Counted from the first letter of the stretch, positions 46,844 to 59,100 are shown. The stretch is 64,000 nt of DNA from JBKQVT01 sp963727245 (GCA_963727245.1 CAVSFO010000009.1:620001-684000), one strand, 5' to 3'. A program made the numbers and translations. The notes: generated by a model from the sequence alone, not told the origin.

Positions 46844-47087
46844 GCCGGGACTCCTGGCGGAGTTCTTCTTCGCTGATCGCGAACGTATCGACGCCGAATT
46901 CCGAGAGCTTGGCGAGAAACACCGTCCGCGGCACGCCCGCCAGGGCCGCGGCGGCCCCCGACGACATCTTGCCCAATTCGAAGAGCTTCGTGGCCGCTGC
47001 CATGAGCAGGGTTTCCGCCATCGCCTCCGGCGACAGTTTCAGCGTCAGGAGCGCCTCGTTCGGAATGTCTACAGTGATCTGCCCCAT
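46836..47087 (-). CDS. UPF0175 antitoxin-like protein
   Basis: 83 aa; ATG after AGGAGGCG. MGQITVDIPNEALLTLKLSPEAMAETLLMAAATKLFELGKMSSGAAAALAGVPRTVFLAKLSEFGVDTFAISEEELRQE. UPF0175 proteins are the usual partners of DUF3368 PIN toxins and carry an HTH (SSGAAAALAGVPRTVFLAKL). The adjacent toxin is broken, so this is an orphan antitoxin that may still bind its promoter or a related toxin. Confidence 0.85.
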   Translation of the reverse strand: MGQITVDIPNEALLTLKLSPEAMAETLLMAAATKLFELGKMSSGAAAALAGVPRTVFLAKLSEFGVDTFAISEEELRQESRLA

Positions 47088-47230
47088 ACGTCGCCTCCTG
47101 TTCGCCGGTCGCGCGGCCAGCGCCGCCTTCCGAGTGTGAATATCCTATCACCATTATACCATGACGGCGCGCGGCGTCATGGCGGGCGGATTGTCGCCAA
47201 CGGGCGGCAAAATCTCCCGTAGCGCGACGT

Positions 47231-47256
47231 TATCCCCGGGCTCACGCCCGGGGCTC
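47231..47256. repeat. Palindromic repeat P1 (CCCCGGG variant)
   Basis: tatccccggg-ctcac-gcccggggctc, followed by a ccctggcccctggcccccggt tandem tract up to ~47300. Between the antitoxin and bioB. Confidence 0.75.
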
Positions 47257-47384
47257 GTTGATCCCTGGCCCCTGGCCCCCGGTCCCTGGCCCCTGCTCCC
47301 GCTACTGGCCGGCGGAGGCGGGATCGGGTAAAGTGACGCTGAGAACGTCGGCACGCAGTCCCCCGGGCAATTCGGATTCTACCC

Positions 47385-48506
<1,122 letters not shown>

Positions 48507-48509
48507 ATC

Positions 48510-49136
48510 ATGGGGGCGGAGCCGACTCGCAGCGTTTCTGAGCTGATCCGGCAGGCCCGCGAGGGCGATGCGCAATGCCGGGAGCAGCTTTTCGGGCTCT
48601 GCCGCAGCTACCTGGGGTTCGTCGCCCGCTCGCTGGTGGAGAGCCGGCTGCGGGCGAAGGTGGACGCCTCGGACCTGGTGCAGGAGACGATGCTGGAGGC
48701 GTATCGCGACTTCGAGCGGTTCCAAGGCGGCAGCGAGCAGGAGTGGCTGGCCTGGCTGAAGCGGATCCTCGCCCATAATGCGGCCGATTTCGTCCGTCGC
48801 TATCGGGGCACGGCCAAGCGGCGTGCCGGGCGCGAGGTGGCCTTTCGCCATCCGGCCGACAGCACGCGCGTGGGCGGAGCGCCCGAGCCGGCGGCCCCTT
48901 GTGCCACGCCCAGCCAGGAATTCTTGCAGATCGACGCCGAGTTGCGGATGACGGCCGCGCTGGCCGAGTTGCCGCCCGACTACCAGGAAGTGATCGTGCT
49001 GCGGAACCTGGAGCGGCTGCCTTTCAACGAGGTGGCCGAGCGGATGGAGCGTTCGCGGCCGGCGGTGCAGATGCTGTGGATGCGGGCGATCCGGAAACTG
49101 CAAGAGGTGATGGACGCGGAAGGCGGAGGGCAGTGA
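48510..49136 (+). CDS. ECF-type RNA polymerase sigma factor
   Basis: 208 aa. Starts 4 bp after the bioB stop. Region 2: ARSLVESRLRAKVDASDLVQETMLEAYRDFERFQGGSEQEWLAWLKRILAHNAADFVRRY. Region 4: LAELPPDYQEVIVLRNLERLPFNEVAERMERSRPAVQMLWMRAIRKLQ. The linker is long and acidic/Pro-rich. No anti-sigma gene follows; instead a Ser/Thr kinase starts 41 bp downstream, the arrangement seen in planctomycete ECF groups regulated by phosphorylation. It probably controls genes outside this window. Confidence 0.92.
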   Translation: MGAEPTRSVSELIRQAREGDAQCREQLFGLCRSYLGFVARSLVESRLRAKVDASDLVQETMLEAYRDFERFQGGSEQEWLAWLKRILAHNAADFVRRYRGTAKRRAGREVAFRHPADSTRVGGAPEPAAPCATPSQEFLQIDAELRMTAALAELPPDYQEVIVLRNLERLPFNEVAERMERSRPAVQMLWMRAIRKLQEVMDAEGGGQ

Positions 49137-49159
49137 GCCGGTGGCGTGAGCCACCGGAT
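49135..49159. repeat. Palindromic repeat P1 between sigma and kinase genes
   Basis: gagccggtggc-gtga-gccaccggat, overlapping the stop codon region of the sigma gene. Confidence 0.7.
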
Positions 49160-49176
49160 GAGGCGGAAGGCAGAAG

Positions 49177-50814
49177 ATGGACGATAGCGGCGAGTCGGAA
49201 CTGCTGGACGGGTATCTGGCCGAGCTTCAGGCGGGCGGGCGGCCCGACCGCGATGCCTTCCTGCGCGATCACCCGGCGCTGGCCTCGGCCCTGCGGTGCC
49301 TGGAGGTGCTGGAGGTGATGGCGCCGCTGCCGGCGGACGAAGATGCCCACGACGAGGCGGGCGGTTCGCTGGGCCAACGGCCGACGCAACCTTTCGCGGC
49401 TGATCTACCGCGGGAATTCGGCCCTTACGAACTGTTGGGCGAGATCGGCCGCGGCGGCATGGGCGTGGTCTACAAGGCACGGCAAAAGGACCTTGACCGC
49501 ACGGTCGCCGTGAAAATGATCCTGGCCAGCCACCTGGCCTCGCCCGAGCACATCCGCCGCTTCCAGAGCGAGGCCCGCGCGGCCGCCCGGCTCCGCCACA
49601 GCCATATCGTGCCGATTCATGAAGTCGGCCAACTTGGCGGGCAGCACTACTTCACCATGGAGTATATCGAGGGGGAAAGCCTGGCCGAGCGGATCGCCCG
49701 CGGACCGGTCCACGTGCAGACGGCGGTGCGGCTGCTCAGCGCGGTGGCCCGCGCGGTCGACCACCTGCATCAGCAGGGGATCGTACACCGGGATCTGAAG
49801 CCCTCGAACATCCTGCTGGACCGCGAGGGCGAGCCGTACGTGACCGATTTCGGCCTGGCCAAGGTCCTTGTGCCGGGGGCGGCGATGACGGCCACGGGGG
49901 TGATCGCCGGCACGCCCGGCTACATGGCCCCCGAGCAGGCCTCGGGCGCAGCGTCGCGGTGGGGCCGGCCGCCGACATCTACAGCCTGGGGGCGATCCTC
50001 TACGAATTGTTGACCGGTCAGCCGCCGTTTTGCGACGAGAATCCCCTGGATGCGCTGTGGGACGCGCTGGGCGCGAGCCCCCGCTGCCGCGGTCGCTCAA
50101 TCCGCACGTGCCGCGCGGGCTGGAACTGATCTGCCTGAAGTGCCTGGCCAAGGCGCCGGCCGGGCGGTACGCCTCGGCGGCGGCGCTGGCCGACGATCTG
50201 GACCGCTTCGCCCGCCGCGAGCCCCTGCAAGTCCGGCCGCCGCACTTGGGACAGAAGCTGGCCGCCTGGACGCGCCGCCAGCCGGCGCTGGCCTCGCGGC
50301 TGGCGGCCTTGGGCGTTTTCTACCTGGTCGAAGTGGTCAACTATTACCTCCGCGGTTCCGTGGACAAGACGTTTCACCAGCGGATTTCGCTGTTGATCGC
50401 GGCCTGGCGCTGCTCTCGACCGTCTGCCAGCAGTTTCTCGACAGCCGCCGCTGGTCGATTCCCGCCCGCTTTGTCTGGGGCACGCTCGACTCGCTGTTGC
50501 TGCTGGCGGTGCTGCTGGTGGCCAACGGGGCGGCCAGCCCGCTGGTGATCGGCTATCCGCTGGTGATCGCGGCCTCGGGGCTGTGGTTCCGGGTGCGTTT
50601 CGTCTTCTTCATCACGGTGCTGTCTTTGCTGTCCTATGGGGTTGTGGTGTGGGATTTCTACTTCTGGCATCCGCAGTTGCAGGCCCATTTCGACGCCGAC
50701 GTGAATCGCCACGTGATTTTTGCGGTGGCGCTGGTGGTGTTGGGCTTGGTGGTGGCGTACCTGGTGCAGCGGGTGCGGGTGCTGAGCAGCTACTGCGGGC
50801 GGCAGTTGCCGTGA
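49177..50814 (+). CDS. Membrane Ser/Thr protein kinase (three frameshifts)
   Basis: Reconstructed ~545 aa. Residues 1-65 are a helical lead (ELLDGYLAELQAGGRPDRDAFLRDHPALASAL). The kinase domain from ~80 has LLGEIGRGGMGVVYKARQKD (P-loop), TVAVKMIL (Lys), QQGIVHRDLKPSNILL (catalytic Asp), VTDFGLAKV (DFG), GTPGYMAPEQASG, then after a shift near 49955 AADIYSLGAILYELLTGQPPF and after one near 50078 LPRSLNPHVPRGLELICLKCLAKAP. Another shift near 50402 leads to 4-5 TM helices (LDSLLLLAVLLVANGAA ... VIFAVALVVLGLVVAYLVQRVRVL). It pairs with the ECF sigma upstream and probably phosphorylates it or an anti-sigma. No sensor domain beyond the TM block. Confidence 0.85.
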
Positions 50815-51148
50815 TGGGGGATCCCCTCGGCCTCCGGAAGCTACCACTGACGTGATGCCCGGAGTGTGCGGGATTTGGGGAAATGTTGGCCCCTGGATTA
50901 CGCGTCTCTGCCGCTTCGCCCTCACCCCGACCCTCTCCCGGAGGGGGAGGGGGACTTATCGATGCCCCCCTTCTTTTGTCCGTTTCCCATATCTGCCATT
51001 TTGCCACGACCCCTCGCGTTGTCCGGATCAAATAAGCGGGCAATCCAGAAAAGTTGACTAATCCACGAAAATCGTTGCAACCGATACCGCTTGATGAAGA
51101 TTTGCTCTCATCCAGTCATGCTATACGCCCTGAGGGCGGGGAAGCCGT
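50815..51148. other. Intergenic region with P5 arm
   Basis: 334 bp without an ORF. A P5-type arm ccctcaccccgaccctctcc...ggagggggaggggg occupies 50919-50954. The last 100 bp are AT-richer, with several TTGACT/TTGATG and TATACG boxes that may form the promoter of the next gene, but spacing is poor. Confidence 0.45.
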
Positions 51149-53607
51149 ATGCGTAAGAAGCCTCTTCTGGCGGTGGCTCTGGCACTTGGAATCTGGCAAC
51201 TGGCAGCGGTCGCTCGTGCTCAACAGGACGACCTCTGGCCCGAAACTCAGCAACCGCCCCAGCAAGAGAAGACGCTCTGGGGGCGGCTGAGTGATTTCGG
51301 CCAGTCGGTGTTCGGCGCCCCGTCGGCCAGCCGGCCCAGCGATAACGCGACGCGTCCGGCGCCGCAGCCGGTGGCGGCGACATCGCCGGGCAATGTCCCG
51401 GCCGGGCAACCGCCGGCGACTGCCTCCCCGAGCACGGGCCAGATGACGCCGGGTGCGCGGATCGCCGGCGCCGATCTGCCCGACGCGCCTCCTGCGGAGA
51501 TGCCGCAGGGTAATTCCAGCGGGCGTCCCGACACGCCGTCGGACTCGCCTCCGGCGAGCGAGAGTTGGCCGCGTTACACTTCGGGAGATTCCGCGGCCGT
51601 GGGCAATGCGCCGCAAGCCAATCCGCCGGTCGCGGCCGGGCCCTCCGTGCCGTCGACGTTGTCCGCGCCGTCGACGTTCGGCGGCGCGGCTTCCAGTGCT
51701 CCGGAGTCGTCGCTGCACGAGCGGTTGCAAGGGTTCCGCGAGTCGGTCTTCGGCGACAATTCGCCGAAAAAAGCCGAGGTTGCCGACCCTGCGCCGGCCG
51801 CTCCGCCGGCGACGAGCGGGGATAGCGCCGGCGTGCCGGCCGGCAATCAAACGCCGACGCTGGCCCCGCCGCGTCCGACCCCTGCGGCGCGTAGTGAAGC
51901 TCCGCCGGATACGCCGCCGGCCGATGCGGCCGCACCCGCCACCCCCGCCGAAGCGGCCGAACCGGTGGCAGGCAGCCGGCTGATCAATAAGGATAACGAG
52001 ACGGCGGCCAAGCCGATCGCTTCGGCCGCGCCGGTCGCTCCGACCGCTCCGGCCGTCGCCGACCGCTCCGGCCGCGAGCAAGACCGAGCCCGTCGCGGAA
52101 GCAGAATCCGCCGTGCTGATGGCCCGCAAGAGCCCGCTTCTCAGCGTCGAGACCAAGGGGCCGCGGCGCATCGCCATCGGCAAGGAAGCGACCTACGAAG
52201 TGACGATCCAGAACTCGGGTGAGGTTGTGGCGGAAGAAGTGGTCGTTTTCGTCGGCCTGCCCGAGTCGGCCGAGATTTCGGCGCCGAGGCGAGTGCGGGC
52301 ACTCCGCGAACGACGCCGCACGGCAGCGGCCCGGGGATGATCGCGTGGAGTCTCAGCCGGTTGGAGGCCGGGGCGCGGGAGAAGCTGGTGCTCAGGCTGG
52401 TGCCTCGGCAGAGCCGCTCCTTCGCGTTGGCCGTCCGCTCGGAATGCAAGGCGGTGACTGCGCAGGCCACCATCGAGGTGCAGGAGGCGAAGCTGGCCCT
52501 TCGCCTGCAAGGTCCGGCGGAGGTCCTCTACGGCAAGAAGGAACTCTTCAAGCTGACGTTGTCCAACACCGGCAACGGCGCCGCCGAGAACGTGTTGCTG
52601 TCGCTCCTGCCGCTGGGCAGCGGCGACAACCGGCCGGTCTCGCACCGCATGGCGTCGCTGGCGGCCGGCGAGGAGCGGGTGTTGGAAGTGGAACTGACCG
52701 CCCGCGAGACCGGCACGCTCACCATCCAGGTCGGCGTCACGGCCGAGGCGGGGGCGCATGCCGAGTTGGTGGACAGGGTGCTGATTCGGCGTGCCGCCTT
52801 GCAGGTCGCCGCCGAGGGCCCTGCCATGCAATACGTGGGCGCAGCGGCCACCTACCACATCCGGCTGCGCAACCCGGGAAATGCCCCGGCCCGGAACGTG
52901 CGCGTTTCGGCCGCGATTCCCGCCGGCGCCAACCATGCCGCCGGCAGCGAAGGCGGCCATCTGGCGGCCGGCGGCCGCCAGATGCAATGGCTGCTGCCGG
53001 CGCTGGATGCGGGGGCCGAGCGGGCTTTCTCGGTGAAGTGCAACCTCGGTGTGCCCGGCGCCGCGCGGATGGACGTCAACGCCTCGGCCGATGACGAGTT
53101 GGCGGCTGCCACCACGGCCGTCACCCGCGTCGAGGCCATGGCCGACCTGCGGCTGGACGTGAAGGAGCCCGACGGGCCGGTCCCCGTGGGCGAAGAGGCC
53201 GCCTACGAACTCCGCGTCCGCAACCGCGGCACGAAAGATGCCCAGGAAGTGGAGATCCTGGGATTTTTCTCGGCCGGAATCGAACCCGTTTCCGCCGTGG
53301 CGCTGCGTACCGTATCGGTCCCGGCCGGGTCGCTTTCCGGCCCATCGCTTCGCTGGCGGCCGGTGAAGAGATCAAGCTTACCGTTCGTGCGCGGGCGGCG
53401 GCGGCCGGCAACCACGTGTTCCGCGCCGAAGTCCACTGCAAGCCGCTGGGAACGCGCCTGGTGAGCGAACAGACCACGCACTACTATCAGGATCAGGACG
53501 GCGCTGCGGTGCAGCAGGCGTCGCGCGATCTGACGCCGCTGCGGACGGCCGACCGGCGTTTGCCCCAGGGCCCCGCGCCGCAAGGCGATGGGCACGCCGT
53601 GCCTTAG
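51149..53607 (+). CDS. Secreted DUF11/CARDB-type repeat protein (three frameshifts)
   Basis: Reconstructed ~818 aa. Signal peptide MRKKPLLAVALALGIWQLAAVARAQ. Residues ~25-320 are a Pro/Ala/Ser/Thr-rich disordered region with two copies of a short motif (LWGRLSDFGQSVFGAPSA and LHERLQGFRESVFGDNSP). After a shift near 52075 come Ig-like DUF11 repeats: LLSVETKGPRRIAIGKEATYEVTIQNSGEVVAEEVVVFVGLP; after one near 52300 LALRLQGPAEVLYGKKELFKLTLSNTGNGAAENVLLSLLP, LQVAAEGPAMQYVGAAATYHIRLRNPGNAPARNVRVSAAIP, LRLDVKEPDGPVPVGEEAAYELRVRNRGTKDAQEVEILGFF; after one near 53340 EEIKLTVRARAAAAGNHVFRAEVHCKPLGTRLVSEQTTHYYQ. Surface or matrix protein; ligand unknown. Confidence 0.8.
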
Positions 53608-54044
53608 ACCTTAGAACTTAGTGCTTAGAGCTTAGAGCTTGACACTAAGAACTAAGCTCTAAGAACTAAGCACTTAGAGCCGCTGGCGGTTTCGCACGGC
53701 GCCCTTCACCACCTTCCCTCCCCTGTCTCCTCCGGCGCGTCTTCGCCACTGAAACAACCCCCCAAAGTTGCAAACCGAAGGCTTTTCCCGCCGGCATGGG
53801 CGTCGCTTCGGGCGCATGGGAAATGGGGTTATCCGGTGGCCGGCGCCACCGGCTCGGGAGTTGTCTCCTCGGCGCAAGGGAGATGGAATGCCACCGTCAG
53901 CGGGGGGGCAAAGGCCTTGCCGGGCCGACGCCGGGCGCCGATTCTAGGAGTCGTCCGGGCCCCCGAATCGCTTGAAAACGGGCCCTCCGCGGGCGCAGGG
54001 GGCGAAACTTGACAATGCCCGGCGGCCCGAATATCATCAGGGAT
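53608..54044. other. Intergenic region with two repeat types and a promoter
   Basis: 437 bp. 53603-53680 is an inverted repeat of ttagaacttagtgcttagag / ctctaagaactaagcactta units that begins at the stop codon; 53830-53854 is P1 (ATCCGGTGGC / GCCACCGGCTC); 54009-54037 is the promoter listed separately. No ORF. Confidence 0.55.
54009..54037 (+). promoter_or_regulatory. Sigma70-type promoter, probably leaderless
   Basis: Perfect -35 TTGACA (54009-54014), 17-bp spacer, -10 TATCAT (54032-54037). The ATG at 54045 is 7 bp after the -10, where transcription should start, so the mRNA would have no leader and no Shine-Dalgarno. Confidence 0.55.
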
Positions 54045-55104
54045 ATGAGCATCTGGAACAAAGTCTTGATTGGCTTGAATATCGTCGCCGCCCTGGTGAT
54101 GAGTTACCTGCTGGTCCGCGCGCTGCGGACCCAGCAGTATTGGGAAGAGGCGGTTGCCAAGCACGAGCAGGCGCTGAAGAAAATCCTGCGCCGAGAACCA
54201 CGACCTGATGGAGTCCGAAAAACTTCCCAACGGCTTCCTGGGCATCATGCCCGCCAAGCAGGCATTGGAGACGGTGTTGATCGGACGGGGGCGGGTGTGG
54301 CGCAACTGCGTGCCGGCGTCCATCGATCATCAGACCGGCGAAGTGGCACTCAACATTGCCGAGCCGATTCCCCCCGGCATTGCCACCAAGATGACCGTAT
54401 ACGTCATGTCAGGGGCGAAAGTGAAGGAGGGGGGGCGATACCTGGGCGCGTTCGAGGTCACGCAAGTGGCGGAGCAGAAGATCCAACTCACTCCGAAGGA
54501 CAAGCTCGATGAGGAGGAGATCAATCGGCTGGTCAAGGATAAGGATCAGAAGTGGACCTTATACGAACTCATGCCCATCGACAAGCACGAGGCCTTCGCC
54601 GCCGCCGATCTCGGCGAGGAGAAGTTGAGCGACGTTGTGCCGGCCGCCAGCCTGAACGAATATGAGAGGGACGGCCAGCCGTCGACGGCGGACGACCCGG
54701 CCGACCGGGTGCGCAACGGCAAGTACGTGCGCCGGCTGCGCGACTATTCGTGGAGTTTCGGGCACTTCCGCCTGGAGCAATCGCGGTTTGCCGATTTGCT
54801 CGACGCCGCCGAGCGCAACAAGAAGTACCTGGAAGCGGCCAAAGCCGACGCCAAGCTGCAGGAGGCATTCCAGGAGAAGGTGGTCAAAGAGTTGACGGCC
54901 GAGGCGGCCGCCTTCCGCAAGGCGGCCGACAAGGCGGCCGAGCACCTGGCGGCCTTGCAGCAAAGACTGAAGGCCATCCAGGCCGACCTCGAAGCCCGGA
55001 TCAACGACAACCTGGCCACGGCCAGGAAAATCATCAGGACGCAGTTGGACGCCGCGCGGCGCATCGACGAGCGGTTCGCCAAGGGCGTCGCAGGGGCGCA
55101 CTAA
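54045..55104 (+). CDS. Membrane-anchored coiled-coil protein (one frameshift)
   Basis: Reconstructed ~353 aa from MSIWNKVLIGLNIVAALVMSYLLV, a TM helix at residues 5-25. A frame change near 54195 (LKKILRENHDLMESEKLPNG expected). The middle part (NGFLGIMPAKQALETVLIGRGRVWRNCVPASIDHQTGEVALNI) is beta-rich, and TKMTVYVMSGAKVKEGGRYLGAFEVTQV reads like an SH3/OB barrel. The last ~120 residues are a long coiled coil (AERNKKYLEAAKADAKLQEAFQEKVVKELTAEAAAFRKAADKAAEHLAALQQRLKAIQADLEARI). Not recognised; probably an inner-membrane structural protein. The rhomboid gene starts 4 bp after it. Confidence 0.65.
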
Positions 55105-55108
55105 CGGA

Positions 55109-55996
55109 GTGGGCATCTACGATCGGGACTATTATCGCCAGGAGCGGCCCGGTTTCTCCCTCGGCCTGCCGCAAAGCGCGGTCGTCATCCTGATCATCGC
55201 CAACGTGGCCGTCTATCTGATCGACGGCCTGCTGGCCGGCAATGACCACAAGCATTGGGTCGCCGACACGCTGTTGCTGCGTGCCGGCTCGCTGACCCAG
55301 CCCTGGATGTGGTGGCAGTTTCTCACCTACGGCTTTGTGCACGACTACCACGGCCTTAGCCATATTATCTTCAACATGCTGGGCCTCTGGTTTTTCGGCC
55401 GGGAGATCGAGGCGCTCTACGGCCGGGCCGAATTCCTGCGGCTCTACTTGGTGCTGGTCGTGGTCGGCGGAGTCGTTTGGGCGGTCGTGAACGACCTGAT
55501 TCTGCACAGCCCCGGCGCAGAAGTGATGGGCGCCTCGGGGGCGGTGACCGGCGTGGTGATCCTCTTCGCGCTCAATTTCCCGCGACGCACGATCCTCTTC
55601 ATGTTCGTCCTGCCCATGCCGGCCTGGGTCATGGGAGTGCTGTTTGTGGCGTGCGACATCCTGGGAGCCACCGGCCATTCGAGTCAGAAAGACGTGGCCT
55701 TCTCCGTTCACCTGGCGGGGGCGGCCTTCGCCGCGCTCTATTACCAATGGCACTGGAACTTCGGCAAGCTCCTGCGCGGCGGTTTCGCCCGGCCCTGGTT
55801 CAGCTCCCGCACACGGCTCCGCCTTCACCAGCCCGGACAAGAAACGGAAGCGGCGGAGCGCGAGGTGCGTGAAAAAGAGGTCGATCGCATCTTGGAAAAG
55901 ATCCATCGTGAGGGGGAGAGCAGCTTGACGCGCAAGGAGCGCCGCATCCTCGAATCGGCCAGCCGCGAGTATCAGCAGCGCCGCCGAGAGAACTAG
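55109..55996 (+). CDS. Rhomboid intramembrane serine protease
   Basis: 295 aa from GTG 55109. Six TM segments. Catalytic dyad: Ser143 in GASGAVTGVVILF and His201 in VAFSVHLAGAAFAALYY; the conserved HxxxN (HIIFNMLGLWFFG) and the WR-like loop (WMWWQFLTYGFVHDY) are present. The C-terminal ~70 residues are a charged tail (REVREKEVDRILEKIHREGESSLTRKERRILESASREY), a helical cytoplasmic extension seen in planctomycete rhomboids. Cleaves TM helices of unknown substrates. Cotranscribed with the coiled-coil membrane protein upstream. Confidence 0.9.
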   Translation: MGIYDRDYYRQERPGFSLGLPQSAVVILIIANVAVYLIDGLLAGNDHKHWVADTLLLRAGSLTQPWMWWQFLTYGFVHDYHGLSHIIFNMLGLWFFGREIEALYGRAEFLRLYLVLVVVGGVVWAVVNDLILHSPGAEVMGASGAVTGVVILFALNFPRRTILFMFVLPMPAWVMGVLFVACDILGATGHSSQKDVAFSVHLAGAAFAALYYQWHWNFGKLLRGGFARPWFSSRTRLRLHQPGQETEAAEREVREKEVDRILEKIHREGESSLTRKERRILESASREYQQRRREN

Positions 55997-56068
55997 ACGC
56001 CGTGCGCCCGGGGCCACGTCCGCAGTGCCTTCCGCTCGTCTGCCCCCCCCTTGTGACGTGCCAACTGC

Positions 56069-56097
56069 TTGACAAAACCATGCCCCTCTGATAGGTT
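56069..56097 (+). promoter_or_regulatory. Candidate promoter of the PEP-CTERM adhesin
   Basis: -35 TTGACA (56069-56074), 17-bp spacer, -10 TAGGTT (56092-56097), ~35 nt leader. Confidence 0.5.
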
Positions 56098-56137
56098 GTA
56101 GTGATGGGGTCCTGCTTTCCGTCGCCAGGCAGTTCGG

Positions 56138-59100
56138 ATGTCCGCAACCAGACTTCCTCCTTGTACACTTCCGGCTGATCGCCTGGGCTCCAGCTCCGGC
56201 CGCGACCTCGTCGTGTGCCTCCTGGGCTTGGCGGCGGCGCTTCTGACTGCGCCGCCGGCTCGGGCTGACGTGACCTGGAACGTCGCGTCGGGTGATTGGT
56301 CGGTGGCGACGAACTGGACCGGCGGGGCCCTGCCGACTTCCAGCCAGACCGCCACCTGCGCCAACGGCGGGACCGTGAGCATCACGCAGACGGGAGAAAC
56401 GTGCAGCGTCCTTTCGCTGGGCAGCAGCGCGGGCAGCGGAGCGGTCCAAATGAGCGGCGGCGCTGTCCGCCTACTACGAGTACGTGGGCAACTCCGGCAG
56501 CGGCGCCTTCACCCAGTCGGGTGGGACCAACGCGGGCTCGCCTCTCTATAGTTTGCTCTATATCGGCGGCAACTCCATCTACAACACGACCGGCACGGGA
56601 ACGTACAACCTCAACGCGGGATTGTTGTCGATTCCTTACGTGTACGTGGGCGATTCCGGCACCGGGACGTTTACGCAGTCGGGCGGGACCGCTTCCACCG
56701 CGTTCCTCGGGCTCGGCTGGCAGCCCGGCAGCAGCGGAACCTACAACCTCAACGGCGGACTGCTTGCCATCTCCGGGTTCGGCGTCGGTCTTGGCAGCGG
56801 CGGCCTCAACCTCAACGGCGGAACTTTGCAGGTCAACAGCCCGCTGACCATCACGCAGGCCCTGCCGCTGAACACCAGCGGCGGCACGTTCACGATCGCT
56901 GCCGCCAACGCCGTTACGGTGACGCTCTCGGGAGTGCTCTCCGGGAGCGGCGGCCTGACCGAGAACGGCGCCGGCGTGCTGGCTCTGACCGGCACCAACG
57001 CCTGCACGGGTTCGCTAACGGTGGCCGGCGGCCTGCTGTCGCTGGCCAGCGCGGCGGCCCTTCCCGGCCCCGGCAATATCATCCTCAACAGCGGCGGCGC
57101 GGTGCTGGTCGGCGGCCCCTACACGACCGTGATGGACTGGCTGCGCAGCAATCTGATTGCCCCGGCCTCCGCCGGGGCCCTGGCCCTGACCGCGATCAGC
57201 AACGAACCGATCAATATGGCCGGCTACCCCAATCTCTCGTTGGGCGCCAGCGGCGCGGCCACCTACAACGGCGTCCTCACGCTGGCGGGAACGACCTATC
57301 AGTTGGGCGGCGGCGGGGGCACGCTGACCTTCACGCCGGCCCTGACCGGCGCCAACAGCCTGGCCGTCAGCGGTCAAGGGTCCGTCGTCCTGGCCAACAC
57401 GAACAACACCTTTAGCGGCGGCACCACCCTCTACGCCGGGCAACTTGACATCAACATCGCCCGCCCCCTGGGCAGCGGCACCTTGACAATCTGCGGCGGT
57501 GCGCTCGGCAACACCACGACCGGGGCGATCACCCTTGCCAGCAACAACGCGCAGGTCTGGAATGGCGACTTCGCCTTCGCCGGCACCAACAACCTCAATC
57601 TCGGCACCGGCCCCGTCACCATGGTCGGCAGCCGCACCGTGACGGTCGCGTCCAATGCCCTCACCGTCGGGGGCCCGATCTCGGATGGCGGCAACGGCTA
57701 CGGCCTCACCACGGCGGGCACGGGCACGCTGATTCTCACCGGCTCGGACACCTACAGCGGCGCCACGACCGTCGACGGCGGCACGCTGCAAATCGGCGCC
57801 CGCGGCGGCACCGGCTCGATCAACAGCACCAGCGGCGTCATCGACAACGCGGTCCTCGCCTTCAGCCGTTCCGATAATGTAACCTTCCGCCAGGTCATCG
57901 GCGGCAGCGGCAACGTGACCGCGTCGGCCCCGGCATGCTCACCCTCAGCGCCTCCAACATCTACACCGGCGGCACGACGGTCGGCGGCGGCACCCTGCAA
58001 CTCGGCAACGCCGCCGCGCTCGGATCGACCAGCGGCGCCGCGGCGGTCAACGCCATGCTCGACCTCGACGGCTACAGCCTGGGTGTGGGTGCGCTCTCCG
58101 GCACGGGGACCATCGACGACGTTTCCGGAGCCGGCACTTCTTCGCTTACGCTGACCGTCGGCAACGGCAACGCCGGCGGCACGTTCTTTGGAAAAATCAA
58201 GAATACCAGCGGCACCGTCGCGCTGATAAAAACCGGCACGGGAACGCAGGTCCTTTTAGGCTCGGACACGTACAGCGGTGGTACGACGCTGAGCGGCGGC
58301 ATCCTGCAACTCGGCAACCTGCAGGGCAGCGGCGCCTCCGTCGGGCTCGGATCGGCCAGCGGCGCCGTGGCGGTCAACGCCACACTCGACCTGCACGGCT
58401 TCACCGCCGGCGTGGGTGCGCTGTCCGGCACGGGGACCATCGACAACCTGGCCGCAGCCACCACTTCGACGCTGACCGTCGGCAACGGCAATGCCAACGG
58501 CTCCTTCTCAGGAACCATTGCCAGCACGGACGGCACCCTCGCACTGACGAAGACGGGCTCGGGCACGCTGACCTTGACCGGCTCCAACAGCTACACCGGC
58601 GGCTTCACCCTCGCCGGCGGACACGTCTACATCAACAACCCCGCGGCCTTGGGCACCGGTCCCTTCACCATGTCCAACGGCACCTTGGGCAACTCCAGCG
58701 GCGCGGCAATCACGCTGTCCACCAGCGGGGCGGAGACTTGGGGCGGAACCGTCTTTTTCGCCGGCCCCTGGGATCTCAATCTCGGCGCCGGCAACATCGT
58801 CATGAGCCCAAACGGCAGCACCACCCAATACGTGAACGTCCTTTCCAATGACCTGACCGTCGGCGGCGTGATCAGCGGGGGACCTCGAGTGTGCTCCTGG
58901 ACAAGTTGGGCGCCGGCACGCTGACGCTCGACGGCGCCGACACCTGCACGGGCGGCGTCACTCTTGTGGCCGGGCAGCTCAACATCAACAACGCCATGGC
59001 CCTGGGCAGCGGCACGCTGACGATCTCCGGCGGCATCCTCGGCAACACCAGCGGCTTGGCCATCACGCTTTCCACCAGCGGGTTGGAGAAATGGAACGGC

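Noticed and set aside
48510..49136. Sigma factor as part of a biotin operon
   Set aside because: Only 4 bp from bioB, but ECF-kinase pairs are a separate conserved unit; closeness alone does not show shared function.
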